DNA of 64,000 nucleotides, taken from the NCBI RefSeq assembly GCF_900104725.1, contig NZ_LT629758.1, positions 9,696,001-9,760,000 on the forward strand, written 5' to 3'. Within the stretch, counting starts at the first letter, position 1; the number at the start of each line of letters is the position of its first letter. A model generated the notes under the pieces. The model did not search any database, was not told where the DNA came from, and saw only the letters and a list, made by a program, of their open reading frames with translations. This document shows, in pieces, positions 1 through 8,615 of this stretch. Source of the stretch: Actinoplanes derwentensis. GTDB taxonomy: Bacteria > Actinomycetota > Actinomycetes > Mycobacteriales > Micromonosporaceae. The position numbers were made by a program, and so were the translations under genes.

Positions 1-610
1 CGGTGCGGCCGTCACCGGCGCAGGCCACGTCGTCCGGCCCGAGGATGAAGTCGGCCTGACCGGGGGCCGCGTCCGGGATCAGCGCCGGCGCGTTCGCGGT
101 GATCGCGCTGCCGCCCTCGTCGCGGGCGATCTCGGCGTCACCGGGAACGGTGTCGGTCTCCTGCCGGACCGGGGTCACCTCACTGCCGCCCGCCGTCACC
201 GGAGCCACGTCCCGGCGTACCGCGAGACCGGCCGGAGCCGGATCGGGGCCGTGCGTGCAGGTCTGGTCGAACACCTGGTACGCCCCGGCGCAGACCGAGT
301 CGGACGAGGCGAGACGCAGTCCGCTGTAGACCAGGCCCTCCTCGGGTGCGTCGGCCGGCAGGGAGGTCAGGGCGAAGTCGTCAGCGGACCGGCTGGAGCC
401 GATCACACTGGGCCCGACCACGCCGCCGACACCGAGCAGTGCCAGGCCGAGGGCTACCGGAAGGAACCGGAAAGTCGCTGAGCGTGTTCGCAGTTGCTTC
501 TGCGCGGTCGCCGCGCGGCGCCGTCCTGGCGGCGACCCGCGGAACGTCGGCCGGCGATGCGCGGACACGGCGTCTCCTTGTCGAGCTTGGTGGCGGTGGG
601 AGGGGTCCAT
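1..610 (-). CDS. membrane-anchored exported protein, C-terminal part outside window
   Basis: Function unknown. An open frame on the minus strand starts at ATG 608-610 and runs off the left edge, giving 203 visible residues. A GGGAGG ribosome binding site lies 10 bases before the ATG. The N-terminus is basic with many Arg and His (residues 1-48), followed by one hydrophobic segment at about 49-70 that looks like a signal anchor; the rest would be extracytoplasmic. It contains several Cys (for example VCAGAYQVFDQTCTHG) and ends at the edge with VACAGDGRT. Secreted actinobacterial proteins often have such a Cys-Gly-Asp-Gly stretch before a longer conserved domain, which I cannot see here. It lies 179 bases downstream of the histidine kinase gene on the same strand and may be a target of that system. 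Confidence 0.75.
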   Translation of the reverse strand, partial: MDPSHRHQARQGDAVSAHRRPTFRGSPPGRRRAATAQKQLRTRSATFRFLPVALGLALLGVGGVVGPSVIGSSRSADDFALTSLPADAPEEGLVYSGLRLASSDSVCAGAYQVFDQTCTHGPDPAPAGLAVRRDVAPVTAGGSEVTPVRQETDTVPGDAEIARDEGGSAITANAPALIPDAAPGQADFILGPDDVACAGDGRT

Positions 611-731
611 GGGGTGACCGCCTCCCACCGCGCGGTGGCTTCGCGGATCGCGGCGCGGGGGACGCGCTGCGGGATGCGAACCGGGAAACCCGATGGGATC
701 GGAGGGAACCTTGCCACTGAGGCGGTTCCGA

Positions 732-743
732 AGGAACGTTCCT
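732..743. promoter_or_regulatory. perfect 12-bp palindrome in the histidine kinase / exported protein gap
   Basis: AGGAACGTTCCT is a perfect palindrome in the 179-base gap between the kinase gene and the exported protein gene. It lies about 120 bases upstream of the exported protein start, where an operator could sit. An AT-rich stretch (ATATAAG, 751-757) follows. The binding factor is unknown; the neighbouring response regulator is one candidate, by proximity only. Confidence 0.25.
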
Positions 744-789
744 AAAGAAGATATAAGCAAGCGCTGTCCCGAACGAGGGACCCGTCGGC

Positions 790-2211
790 TCATTCGTCTC
801 CTCGCCGGCTGCGGCGTCGTTCCGGGCTCCGGTCGCGGGCCAGCCGGCCCCGGCCGACGAGCCCGAACCGGCTCGCTTGTTTCGGTGCCGCGTCGGCATC
901 GGTCAGCAGCATCACCACGCTGGCACCACCCAGAGTGGCCCGGTCCAGGCTCACCGAGCCGCCGGTGGCCTGCGCCGCCCGGCGGGCGATGTCCAGGCCC
1001 AGCCCGGTCGAACCCTGCTGGCTCTGGCCGCGGCGCAGCGCGTTCTCCGGGTCCGGGATGCCGGGGCCGGCGTCGTCGATGCGCAACGCCACCCATCCGT
1101 CCCGGCGCGACAGCGCCACCTCGAACGCGGTCCCCTGCGGGGTGTACCGGAAGACGTTGCCGAGCACCGCGTCGAGCGCGGCGGCCAGCTCGGCCCGCGC
1201 CACCGGCACCGGGATGCGCAGATGCGCCCCGATCACCCGGTACTGACGGTCCTGGTCGGCGGCGAGCGCGGACCAGAACATCATCCGTTCCCGGACGACC
1301 TCGCTGACGTCGCAGAGCCCGTCCTCCGGCTCGGCGGCGACCCGGTCCGCGACAGCCTGCCGGGTCGTGTTGATCAGGTGGTTGACCTCGTCCTCCAAGG
1401 TGCCGATCGCCTGCCGGATGCGCCTGATCCCCCGGCGCCGGTCCACCTCGTCGGCGGTCAGATCGATGATCTGGGTGTCGTCGGGGTCGAGCGCCTCGGC
1501 GTCCAGTCGCAACGCGGTCAGCGGAGTCCGCAGCCGGTGCGACAGGTCGGCGACCAATTCACGCTCGTCGGTGCGAGAGGTTACCAAGCGGTCGGCCATT
1601 CGGTTGAAGGCGTACCCCGCTTCGGTCAGCTCCCGTGGGCCGGACGGGTGAACCCGGACCGCCAGATCGCCACCACCGACCGCGAGAGCCGCGTCGACCA
1701 GATGCCGCGCCGACGAGACCGCGCCCCGGGCCAGCCGGTCCACGGCGAACACCGAGCCGCCGACCAGGACCACGGCCAGGCCGATCAGCAGCCACCAGTC
1801 CCGGGCGGTGTCCTCGTTGAGCACCGGGCCCGGCACGAACGCCTCGACCACCAGGGTCCGCCCGCTCAGGGTGACCGGCTGGAGCCGCACCACCCCGCCC
1901 GCGACGTCCTCGACGGTCGGCTCGGACGCGGTCGCCGCCCGGTCGATCAGCGCGGCGCCGGCCCGGCCACCCGGAGCCGGCGCGACACCGGGCGTGTGCA
2001 CCACCGGCTCACCACCGGCCGCCGCGATCGCCGCGGCGACACCCTTGCCGTCGGCGCCGGCCGTGATGGCGCCGGCCACCGTGGAGGTCCGCTCGGCGGC
2101 CTGCGCCAGAGCGGCGTCCCGATGGTCGTTGCGCAGACTCCAGCCCAGCGGGACGAGGAAGACGAGCGCGGCGACGGTGGTGGTGGCGGCGGTGGTGTAC
2201 GCCAGCCGCAA
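790..2211 (-). CDS. sensor histidine kinase of two-component system
   Basis: Membrane sensor kinase, 473 residues, partner of the response regulator encoded just upstream. A TTG at 2209-2211, two bases after the regulator stop codon, is taken as start; it places the first membrane segment (about residues 9-22) at the N-terminus. A sensor loop of about 110 residues follows, then the second membrane segment (about 139-158), a HAMP region, the HisKA box LVADLSHRLRTPLTAL with phospho-acceptor His near 225, an N box (GNVFRYTP), G1 (DDAGPGIPD) and G2 (STGLGLDIARRAAQATGG). All ATPase motifs are present, so the kinase should be active. The extracellular loop is Ala/Gly-rich and gives no clue to the ligand. 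Only the start codon is uncertain; in-frame codons upstream would overlap the regulator gene. Confidence 0.9.
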   Translation of the reverse strand: MRLAYTTAATTTVAALVFLVPLGWSLRNDHRDAALAQAAERTSTVAGAITAGADGKGVAAAIAAAGGEPVVHTPGVAPAPGGRAGAALIDRAATASEPTVEDVAGGVVRLQPVTLSGRTLVVEAFVPGPVLNEDTARDWWLLIGLAVVLVGGSVFAVDRLARGAVSSARHLVDAALAVGGGDLAVRVHPSGPRELTEAGYAFNRMADRLVTSRTDERELVADLSHRLRTPLTALRLDAEALDPDDTQIIDLTADEVDRRRGIRRIRQAIGTLEDEVNHLINTTRQAVADRVAAEPEDGLCDVSEVVRERMMFWSALAADQDRQYRVIGAHLRIPVPVARAELAAALDAVLGNVFRYTPQGTAFEVALSRRDGWVALRIDDAGPGIPDPENALRRGQSQQGSTGLGLDIARRAAQATGGSVSLDRATLGGASVVMLLTDADAAPKQASRFGLVGRGRLARDRSPERRRSRRGDE

Positions 2212-2213
2212 CC

Positions 2214-2903
2214 TCAGTCCGGCGCCACCAACCGGAATCCGACCCCCCGCACGGTGCGCAGGAAGCGGGGCTTCGCCGCGGACTCGCCCAGTTTCCTGCG
2301 GAGCCAGTACAAATGGACGTCGATGGTCTGGTCCTCGCCGACCGATGGCTGTCGCCATACCTCCTCCAACAGCTCACGACGGGAAACCACCCGGCCCGGC
2401 CGGGCAGCCAGGTAGGCCAGCAGGTCGAACTCCTTGCGGGTCAGCGCCAGCGGCTGATCGCCGAGGGTGGCACTGCGCTCGCCGACGTCGACCCGGAGCT
2501 CGCCCACCTCGTGCACGGCCGGTTGCGCGGCCCGGCTGGCCCGGCCCACCCGGCGCAGCACGGTGGCGATCCGGGCGTCCAGATGGGCGCCGGTGAACGG
2601 CTTCACCATGTAGTCGTCGGCGCCGGCCCGCAGCAGGCGCACGACGGTCTGCTCGTCGTCGCGCGCGGTGGCGATGATGATCGGCACATCGGTGATGCCA
2701 CGCAGCATCCGCAGCGCGTCCGAACCGTCCAGATCGGGCAGCCCGAGGTCCAGGACGACCAGATCGGGAGTCTCCGCGGCGACCCGCCGCAGAGCTTCCA
2801 GCGCGGTGCCGACGGCGTGCACGGCGTGCCCCCGGTCGGCTAGCGAACGGAGCATGGCGCCGCGCACGACATGGTCGTCTTCGACGAGCAACACCGTGGC
2901 CAT
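2214..2903 (-). CDS. OmpR/PhoB-family response regulator
   Basis: DNA-binding response regulator of 229 residues. The N-terminal receiver domain has the acidic pair Glu8-Asp9, phospho-acceptor Asp52 (LVVLDLGLPD), Thr79 and Lys101 (MVKPF). The C-terminal half (about 130-229) is a winged helix with the usual LTRKEFDLLAYLAARPG and HLYWLRRKLGE stretches. It is transcribed before the histidine kinase, with only two bases between the two frames, so the genes are translationally coupled. It is divergent from the ADP-ribosylglycohydrolase gene. Possible targets are its own promoter region and the exported protein gene downstream of the kinase. Confidence 0.95.
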   Translation of the reverse strand: MATVLLVEDDHVVRGAMLRSLADRGHAVHAVGTALEALRRVAAETPDLVVLDLGLPDLDGSDALRMLRGITDVPIIIATARDDEQTVVRLLRAGADDYMVKPFTGAHLDARIATVLRRVGRASRAAQPAVHEVGELRVDVGERSATLGDQPLALTRKEFDLLAYLAARPGRVVSRRELLEEVWRQPSVGEDQTIDVHLYWLRRKLGESAAKPRFLRTVRGVGFRLVAPD

Positions 2904-2961
2904 GCGAAGACCGTAGCGTCCCTGGCAAGGCCGGACCTAAAGGGTGATGGAGCGAGAACCT

Positions 2962-2989
2962 TTGATGACGCTCAGTGATGGAATACGAT
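2962..2989 (+). promoter_or_regulatory. candidate promoter of the ADP-ribosylglycohydrolase gene
   Basis: TTGATG (2962-2967), a 16-base spacer and TACGAT (2984-2989) make a plausible housekeeping promoter. The ATG at 3001 lies 11 bases after the -10, so the transcript would have almost no leader. This supports the 3001 start over the in-frame GTG at 2944. Confidence 0.4.
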
Positions 2990-3000
2990 CCGAAGTACCG

Positions 3001-3918
3001 ATGTCATTCACACTTTTCCCCGGTACGCGCCTCGCGCTGGCCCTCGACAGCCTGGCCGGCCTCAGTGTCGGCGACGCCCTCGGCGCGCAGTACTTCGTGC
3101 CCGGCAACAAGCCCTCCGACCTGCTCGAAGCCCGCGTTCCACCGGCGCCGTGGGAGTGGACCGACGACACCGAACAGGCCTGCTGTCTGGTGTCCGTCCT
3201 GGCCGCGAACGAGTCCGAGGGTGATTTCGATCGCGATGGTTTCGCCGAGCTGCTCGCCGCCCGTTTCGAGCCCTACCGCGGCTACGGTCCGGGCGCCGTC
3301 GTGATGCTCCGCCAGATCCGCGAGGGCCTGCCCTGGCCGATCGCCGCGTCGGCGGCGTTCAACGGTCAGGGGTCGTGCGGCAACGGCGCGGCGATGCGGG
3401 CCGCACCGTTGGGCGCCTGGCATGCGGATTCCCTGGCCCACGCGGCGATCGCGGGGGTACGCGCGGCCGAGGTCACGCACGCGCACCCGGAGGGGATCGC
3501 CGGCGGGGTGGCGGTGACCGTGGCCGCGGCGGTGGCCGCCGCCGCCCGTCTGAACGGGCACCGCCCGGACCGTGGGCAGCTGCTCCGGGCCACCGCCGGG
3601 CACACTCCGGCCGGGGCGGTGCACGACGGCCTGATCGAGGCGGCCGGGCTGACGGTGCCGGTGCCGGAGGCGGCGCATCGGCTCGGCTCCGGCGGGCAGG
3701 CGACCGCGCAGGACACCGTGCCGTTCGCGCTCTGGGTCGCCGACCGTTTCCTGGACGACTACCCGGCGGCCGTCGCGGCGTGCGTGGTCGCCGGCGGGGA
3801 CGTGGACACCACCGCCGCGATCGCCGGGGGAGTGGTGGCCGCGTACACCGGCGTGGACGGCGTCCCCGGGGCGTGGCGTGCCGCCCGCGAGCCGCTCCCC
3901 TCCTGGACCGCGTGGTGA
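3001..3918 (+). CDS. ADP-ribosylglycohydrolase (DraG/ARH-like) family protein
   Basis: Predicted to remove ADP-ribose from modified proteins, nucleic acids or small molecules with a di-metal centre. The 305-residue protein (start ATG 3001) has the family signatures in order: [13 protein letters not shown], the metal-binding [19 protein letters not shown] in the middle, [14 protein letters not shown], and the C-terminal [13 protein letters not shown] with its metal-binding Asp residues. An in-frame GTG at 2944 would add 19 residues but would swallow the promoter-like sequence. No nitrogenase or ADP-ribosyltransferase gene is nearby, so the substrate is unknown. The gene stands between the two-component system and thrS. 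Confidence 0.88.
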   Translation: MSFTLFPGTRLALALDSLAGLSVGDALGAQYFVPGNKPSDLLEARVPPAPWEWTDDTEQACCLVSVLAANESEGDFDRDGFAELLAARFEPYRGYGPGAVVMLRQIREGLPWPIAASAAFNGQGSCGNGAAMRAAPLGAWHADSLAHAAIAGVRAAEVTHAHPEGIAGGVAVTVAAAVAAAARLNGHRPDRGQLLRATAGHTPAGAVHDGLIEAAGLTVPVPEAAHRLGSGGQATAQDTVPFALWVADRFLDDYPAAVAACVVAGGDVDTTAAIAGGVVAAYTGVDGVPGAWRAAREPLPSWTAW

Positions 3919-3970
3919 CGCCCGGCGGATAACATCAGGGCGCCTAATCGTTTTCCGAATGGAGATCACC

Positions 3971-5968
3971 GTGTCTGCACCCCGTACGCCCGTCGTGGCC
4001 GACCCCCTAGTCGTCCCGGCCGGGACTACGGCGGCCGACGCGGTGGCCGCCGCCGGGCTTCCGGCACACGGGCCGAAGGCGATCGTCGTGGTCCGCGAGG
4101 CCGACGGCCGGCTGCGTGACCTGACCTGGGCGCCCGCCGCCGACACCGAGGTGACCCCGGTCGCCATCGACACCCCGGACGGGCTCGACGTGCTGCGCCA
4201 CTCGGCCGCGCACGTCCTCGCGCAGGCCGTGCAGGACGTCTTCCCGGAGGCGAAACTGGGCATCGGCCCGCCGATCCGGGACGGGTTCTACTACGACTTC
4301 GACGTGGAGAAGCCGTTCCAGCCGGAGGACCTGACGAAGCTCGAGAAGCGGATGCAGGAGATCGTCAAGGCCGGGCAGACCTTCCGCCGCCGGGAGTACG
4401 GCACGCTCGACGAGGCCAAGGCCGAGCTGAAGGACGAGCCGTTCAAGCTGGAACTGGTCGACATCAAGGGTGACGTGGACGCGGAGGCCGCCGCCGTCGG
4501 TGCGGGCGAGCTGACCCACTACGACAACGTCGACAAGGACGGCAACCGGGTCTGGGGCGATCTGTGCCGGGGGCCGCACCTGCCGTCGACCCGGCTGATC
4601 CCGGCGTTCAAGCTGATGCGCTCGGCCGCCGCGTACTGGCGCGGTTCGGAGAAGAACCCGCAGCTCCAGCGGGTTTACGGCACGGCGTGGCCGTCACGTG
4701 ACGAGCTGAAGGCGTACCTCAATCGTCTTGCCGAAGCGGAGCGCCGCGACCACCGCAAGCTGGGCAGCGAGCTGGACCTGTTCTCCTTCCCCGACGAGAT
4801 CGGCTCCGGCCTGGTGGTCTTCCACCCCAAGGGCGGTGTGATCAAGCGGGAGATGGAGGACTACGTCCGGGCCCGCCACATCGAAGAGGGCTTCCAGTAC
4901 GTCGGCAGCCCGCACATCAGCAAGGAGAACCTCTTCCAGACCTCGGGACACCTGCCCTACTACAAGGACACGATGTTCCCGCCGATGGAGCTGGAGGGGG
5001 CGAACTACTACCTCAAGGCGATGAACTGCCCGATGCACAACCTGATCTTCAGGTCGCGCGGGCGGTCCTACCGTGAGCTGCCGATGCGCCTGTTCGAGTT
5101 CGGCACCGTCTACCGCTACGAGAAGTCCGGCGTGGTGCACGGCCTGACCCGGGTGCGCGGCCTGACCCAGGACGACTCGCACTCGTACGTCACCGCCGAG
5201 CAGGCCCCCGGCGAGATCAAGCACCTGCTGAACTTCGTCCGTTCGCTGCTGGACGACTTCGGCATGGACGACTACTACCTGGAACTGTCGACCCGGGACC
5301 CGGACAGCGACAAGTTCATCGGCACCGACGAGCAGTGGGAGACCGCCACCAAGGTCCTGGAGGACGTGGCGACCGAGTCCGGCCTCGACCTGGTGCTCGA
5401 CCCGGGCGGCGCGGCGTTCTACGGCCCGAAGATCAGCGTGCAGTGCAAGGACGCGATCGGCCGGACCTGGCAGATGTCGACCATCCAGTACGACTTCAAC
5501 ATGCCGTCCCGGTTCGGCCTCGAATACCAGGCCGCCGACGGCACCCGCCAGGAACCGGTGATGATCCACTCGGCGAAGTTCGGCTCGCTGGAGCGGTTCT
5601 TCGGCGTGCTGGTCGAGCATTACGCGGGCGCGTTCCCGGCCTGGCTGGCCCCGGTGCAGGTGGTCGGCATCCCGATCCGCGACGACCACGCCGACTACCT
5701 CGCCGAGTTCGTGGCGAAACTGAAGAAGGCCGGCATCCGCGCCGAGGTCGACTACTCCACCGACCGGATGCAGAAGAAGATCCGCACCGCGCAGCAGCAG
5801 AAGATCCCGTTCATGGCGATCGCCGGCGACGACGACGTCAACGGCGGCACCGTGTCGTTCCGCTACCGGGACGGCTCACAGCGCAACGGCGTCTCGATCG
5901 ACGAGGCCGTCGCGCACGTCGCCGACGTGGTTCGCTCCCGAATCAACACCGGCCCCTCCGCCGCCTGA
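3971..5968 (+). CDS. thrS: threonyl-tRNA synthetase
   Basis: Charges tRNA-Thr with threonine in the cytosol. The 665-residue protein has a TGS domain (about 1-60), the editing domain with [11 protein letters not shown] and [13 protein letters not shown], the class II catalytic core and a C-terminal anticodon-binding domain. Zinc ligands are visible as Cys in MNCPMH, His in the [12 protein letters not shown] region and His in MIHSAKFGS. The start is GTG 3971, preceded by GGAG six bases upstream; an ATG at 3959 would put the start inside that ribosome binding site. In actinobacteria thrS is the usual first gene of the HIT-pgsA-pimA neighbourhood, as here. No T-box leader was seen. Confidence 0.97.
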   Translation: MSAPRTPVVADPLVVPAGTTAADAVAAAGLPAHGPKAIVVVREADGRLRDLTWAPAADTEVTPVAIDTPDGLDVLRHSAAHVLAQAVQDVFPEAKLGIGPPIRDGFYYDFDVEKPFQPEDLTKLEKRMQEIVKAGQTFRRREYGTLDEAKAELKDEPFKLELVDIKGDVDAEAAAVGAGELTHYDNVDKDGNRVWGDLCRGPHLPSTRLIPAFKLMRSAAAYWRGSEKNPQLQRVYGTAWPSRDELKAYLNRLAEAERRDHRKLGSELDLFSFPDEIGSGLVVFHPKGGVIKREMEDYVRARHIEEGFQYVGSPHISKENLFQTSGHLPYYKDTMFPPMELEGANYYLKAMNCPMHNLIFRSRGRSYRELPMRLFEFGTVYRYEKSGVVHGLTRVRGLTQDDSHSYVTAEQAPGEIKHLLNFVRSLLDDFGMDDYYLELSTRDPDSDKFIGTDEQWETATKVLEDVATESGLDLVLDPGGAAFYGPKISVQCKDAIGRTWQMSTIQYDFNMPSRFGLEYQAADGTRQEPVMIHSAKFGSLERFFGVLVEHYAGAFPAWLAPVQVVGIPIRDDHADYLAEFVAKLKKAGIRAEVDYSTDRMQKKIRTAQQQKIPFMAIAGDDDVNGGTVSFRYRDGSQRNGVSIDEAVAHVADVVRSRINTGPSAA

Positions 5969-5979
5969 CCTAAGTTTCG

Positions 5980-6037
5980 GCTCCCGCCGCCCGACCTGAA
6001 CGCGGAGTAGTCACCGCTCTGGTGCGGCGGCGGGAGC
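5980..6037. repeat. 11-bp inverted repeat between thrS and the diguanylate cyclase gene
   Basis: GCTCCCGCCGC (5980-5990) pairs perfectly with GCGGCGGGAGC (6027-6037) across a 36-base loop. It could act as a weak thrS terminator. The right arm also covers the GGGAG region just before the cyclase start at 6047, so in a read-through transcript it would bury the ribosome binding site. Confidence 0.4.
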
Positions 6038-6046
6038 GGAGATGGC

Positions 6047-8053
6047 ATGCGGTTCCGGACGCCGAGACCGGCACTGGCGGGGTACGCACTGGCAGCGGTC
6101 CTGTTCGTGGTGCACGTGCTCGGAGTGGGCGGCTGGGACCTCCAGATCACCCTCTCCAAGCTCGCCGCGCCGCTGCTGAGTGGAGTACTGGCCTGGACCG
6201 GCTGGCGGGCCTGGGCCGCCGCTCGTGACGCCGGACAGGAGGCCGCCGGGCGGCACCTGTTCCTCACCGGCTGCGCCTGGTCCGCGATGGCGCTCTCCAC
6301 CGTGATCCAGCTGGTGCACCTGCTGGCGGCCGGCGACCGCTCGTTCCCGTCGGCGTCTCCACTGGTGGTCCTGCTGGACCTGCTGGTGCCGGCCTTCCTG
6401 ATCCCGGCCCTGCTGACCACGCCGGTGCGGACCCCCTGGTCGGCGAGCCGGCTGCGGCTGGGCCTGGACATGGCCACCGTGATGACCGCCGGTGCGGTCT
6501 TCGTCTACTGCTTCCTGGCCGGGCCGGGAACGTCCGCACGGTCGATCCTGACCACCGTCGCCCCACTGGCCGGGCTCTTCGCGATCGCCCGGCTCTGGAT
6601 CAGCGGGGTGGCCGGAATCAGCCGCCGGGCGATGGGCTGGGCGATGACCGCCGCGATCACCCAGCTGGCGATCGGGCTCCTGCAGCCGGTGCTGGCCGGC
6701 ACCGGGTACCCACATCTCGTACTCGCCGCGGAGCAGATCTTCATCGTCGCGGTGATCGCCGCGAACGTCGCGCACATCCGCCGAGCCACCCACGGCGAAC
6801 CGGTACGGGAGCCCTCGGTCCGCCGCCCGGCGAGCCTGCTGCCCTACGTGGCCGTCGCCGCCGTAGACCTGCTGCTGGTCGGCATGCTGAGCCGCGACGA
6901 CCTGGACCGGGGCGCCTGGGCGGTGCTGAGCGGGGCGATCCTGCTCACCGGCCTGGTGGTGGCCCGGCAGGTCGCCGGGGTACACGACAACGGCCGGATG
7001 GCGCTGCGGGTCGACGCCGGGATGACTGCACTACAGGTGGCGATCGACCGGGAACACGTTCTCAGCGACCTGGGCACCGCACTGCTGCGCACCACCGAGG
7101 CCGCCGAGGTGCACCGGCTCGCCGCCGAGGCGTCCGCCACCCTGCTCGCCGGGCAGCCGGGTGCCCGGACCTCGATCGTGATCGCCGGGCCCGAGGCTGA
7201 GTACTGGACCGTGGTGCAGACCTCCGGGGCGGACGCCGCCGACCTGCTGGGCGTCGAACTGCCCGGTTCGGCGGTGCCGTCCGCGCTGCTCGCCCGGCTG
7301 ACCGCGGGTGACGTGGTGGCGGCGGCCGGCTGGTCCGCGCTCGGCGTCACCGGGCTCGAATCGTACCCGGACCGGCCGATCTTGATTTTGCCGTTGCTCA
7401 GCGGCGAACGGTTCTTCGGCCTGATGATCGTCGCCGCCGGCCAGGAACTGCCGGACGAGCTCGTCAAAGCCCTGCACACGCTGCGGACCCAGGTGTCACT
7501 GGCACTGGGCAGCGTGGCACTGACCGCCGAACTGACCATGCAGGCGATGCACGACATGCTGACCGGACTGGGCAACCGGGCCCTGCTGCGCGAGCGGCTG
7601 ACCGGCGCGCTGGCCCGATCCCGGCGCACCGGACGCCCCGCCGGAGTGCTGCTGCTCGACCTGAACGGGTTCAAACCGGTCAACGACACCCACGGCCACG
7701 ACGTGGGGGACACCCTGCTGACGGTGATCGCGGACCGGCTGCGGACCTGTGTGCGCACCGAGGACACGGTGGCCCGGCTGAGCGGCGACGAGTTCGCGGT
7801 GGTGACCGAAGACCTGCACGACAAGATCGACGCGGTGCTCATCGCGGAACGGATCATCGCCGCCCTGAACGAACCGGTGATCATCGGCGGACACGAACTG
7901 CGCACCCCGGCGAGCATCGGCATCGCCCTGTCCCGGCCCGGCGACAGCCCCGACGACGTCCTCCGCTACGCCGACTCGGCGATGTACGCGGCGAAGCGCG
8001 CCGGCGACGGCCGGTTCCACCTGTACGGAGTGTTCCCCCAGCTGCGGAACTGA
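6047..8053 (+). CDS. membrane diguanylate cyclase with GAF-like region and GGDEF domain
   Basis: Predicted to make cyclic di-GMP from two GTP. The 668-residue protein has about eight to ten hydrophobic segments in residues 5-315, a GAF-like region (about 330-490) and a C-terminal GGDEF domain (about 500-665). The signature is SGDEF (579-583), a variant found in active cyclases. The metal and substrate residues LLLDLNGFKPVNDTHGHD are intact. An RxxD inhibitory site (R570-D573, RTED) lies the canonical five residues before the signature, so product inhibition is expected. There is no EAL or HD-GYP domain. The gene is monocistronic; a GGAG precedes the ATG. In spore-forming actinobacteria c-di-GMP controls development, a possible role here. 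Confidence 0.92.
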   Translation: MRFRTPRPALAGYALAAVLFVVHVLGVGGWDLQITLSKLAAPLLSGVLAWTGWRAWAAARDAGQEAAGRHLFLTGCAWSAMALSTVIQLVHLLAAGDRSFPSASPLVVLLDLLVPAFLIPALLTTPVRTPWSASRLRLGLDMATVMTAGAVFVYCFLAGPGTSARSILTTVAPLAGLFAIARLWISGVAGISRRAMGWAMTAAITQLAIGLLQPVLAGTGYPHLVLAAEQIFIVAVIAANVAHIRRATHGEPVREPSVRRPASLLPYVAVAAVDLLLVGMLSRDDLDRGAWAVLSGAILLTGLVVARQVAGVHDNGRMALRVDAGMTALQVAIDREHVLSDLGTALLRTTEAAEVHRLAAEASATLLAGQPGARTSIVIAGPEAEYWTVVQTSGADAADLLGVELPGSAVPSALLARLTAGDVVAAAGWSALGVTGLESYPDRPILILPLLSGERFFGLMIVAAGQELPDELVKALHTLRTQVSLALGSVALTAELTMQAMHDMLTGLGNRALLRERLTGALARSRRTGRPAGVLLLDLNGFKPVNDTHGHDVGDTLLTVIADRLRTCVRTEDTVARLSGDEFAVVTEDLHDKIDAVLIAERIIAALNEPVIIGGHELRTPASIGIALSRPGDSPDDVLRYADSAMYAAKRAGDGRFHLYGVFPQLRN

Positions 8054-8075
8054 CGGTTCCGCATAGGATGCGATC

Positions 8076-8615
8076 GTGGACGAGGGGCTGGGCACGGGCG
8101 AACCGGACGGGCTGGAGCGACTCTGGACGCCGCACCGGATGACCTACATCTCCGGGGAGGACGCGCCGGAGGGCGGTTACGACAAACCCGCCGGCTGCCC
8201 GTTCTGCCTGGCGCCAGGCCTGCCCGCAGCACAGTCCCTGGTGGTGGCGCGCGGCGAGCTGGTGTTCGCGGTACTCAACCTGTACCCGTACAACCCCGGG
8301 CACCTGATGGTCTGCCCCTACCGGCACGTCGCCGACTACACCGACCTGACCGACGCGGAGACCGTCGAGGTCGCCGCGTTCACCCGGACCGCGATGCGGG
8401 TGCTGCGCACCGTCAGCGGCCCGCACGGCTTCAACCTCGGCATGAACCAGGGCTCCATCGCCGGCGCCGGAATCGCCGCCCACCTGCACCAGCACGTCGT
8501 GCCCCGCTGGGGCGGCGACGCCAACTTCATGCCGGTGATCGGCCGGACCAAGGTGCTGCCCCAACTGCTGCACGACACCCGCGACCTGATCACCAAGGCC
8601 TGGCCGGTCACCTGA
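8076..8615 (+). CDS. HIT-family protein, probable Ap4A phosphorylase
   Basis: Histidine triad nucleotide phosphorylase/hydrolase of 179 residues starting at GTG 8076. The triad is HLHQHVVPRW with His136, His138 and His140. A CPFC pair near residue 46 resembles the zinc-binding Cys of this subfamily. Its place between thrS and pgsA equals that of the mycobacterial diadenosine tetraphosphate phosphorylase Rv2613c, so the same activity is inferred. Its last eight bases overlap the end of the convergent EF-G-like gene, leaving no room for a separate terminator. Confidence 0.88.
   Translation: MDEGLGTGEPDGLERLWTPHRMTYISGEDAPEGGYDKPAGCPFCLAPGLPAAQSLVVARGELVFAVLNLYPYNPGHLMVCPYRHVADYTDLTDAETVEVAAFTRTAMRVLRTVSGPHGFNLGMNQGSIAGAGIAAHLHQHVVPRWGGDANFMPVIGRTKVLPQLLHDTRDLITKAWPVT

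Noticed and set aside
36..899. Several overlapping short open frames around 99-899
   Set aside because: The frame running from ATG 610 off the left edge has a ribosome binding site, a membrane anchor and coding-like composition, so the others are shadows.
877..2415. Plus-strand open frame opposite the histidine kinase
   Set aside because: The minus strand carries all kinase motifs; the plus frame has no motif and a repetitive Arg/Gly/Gln composition.
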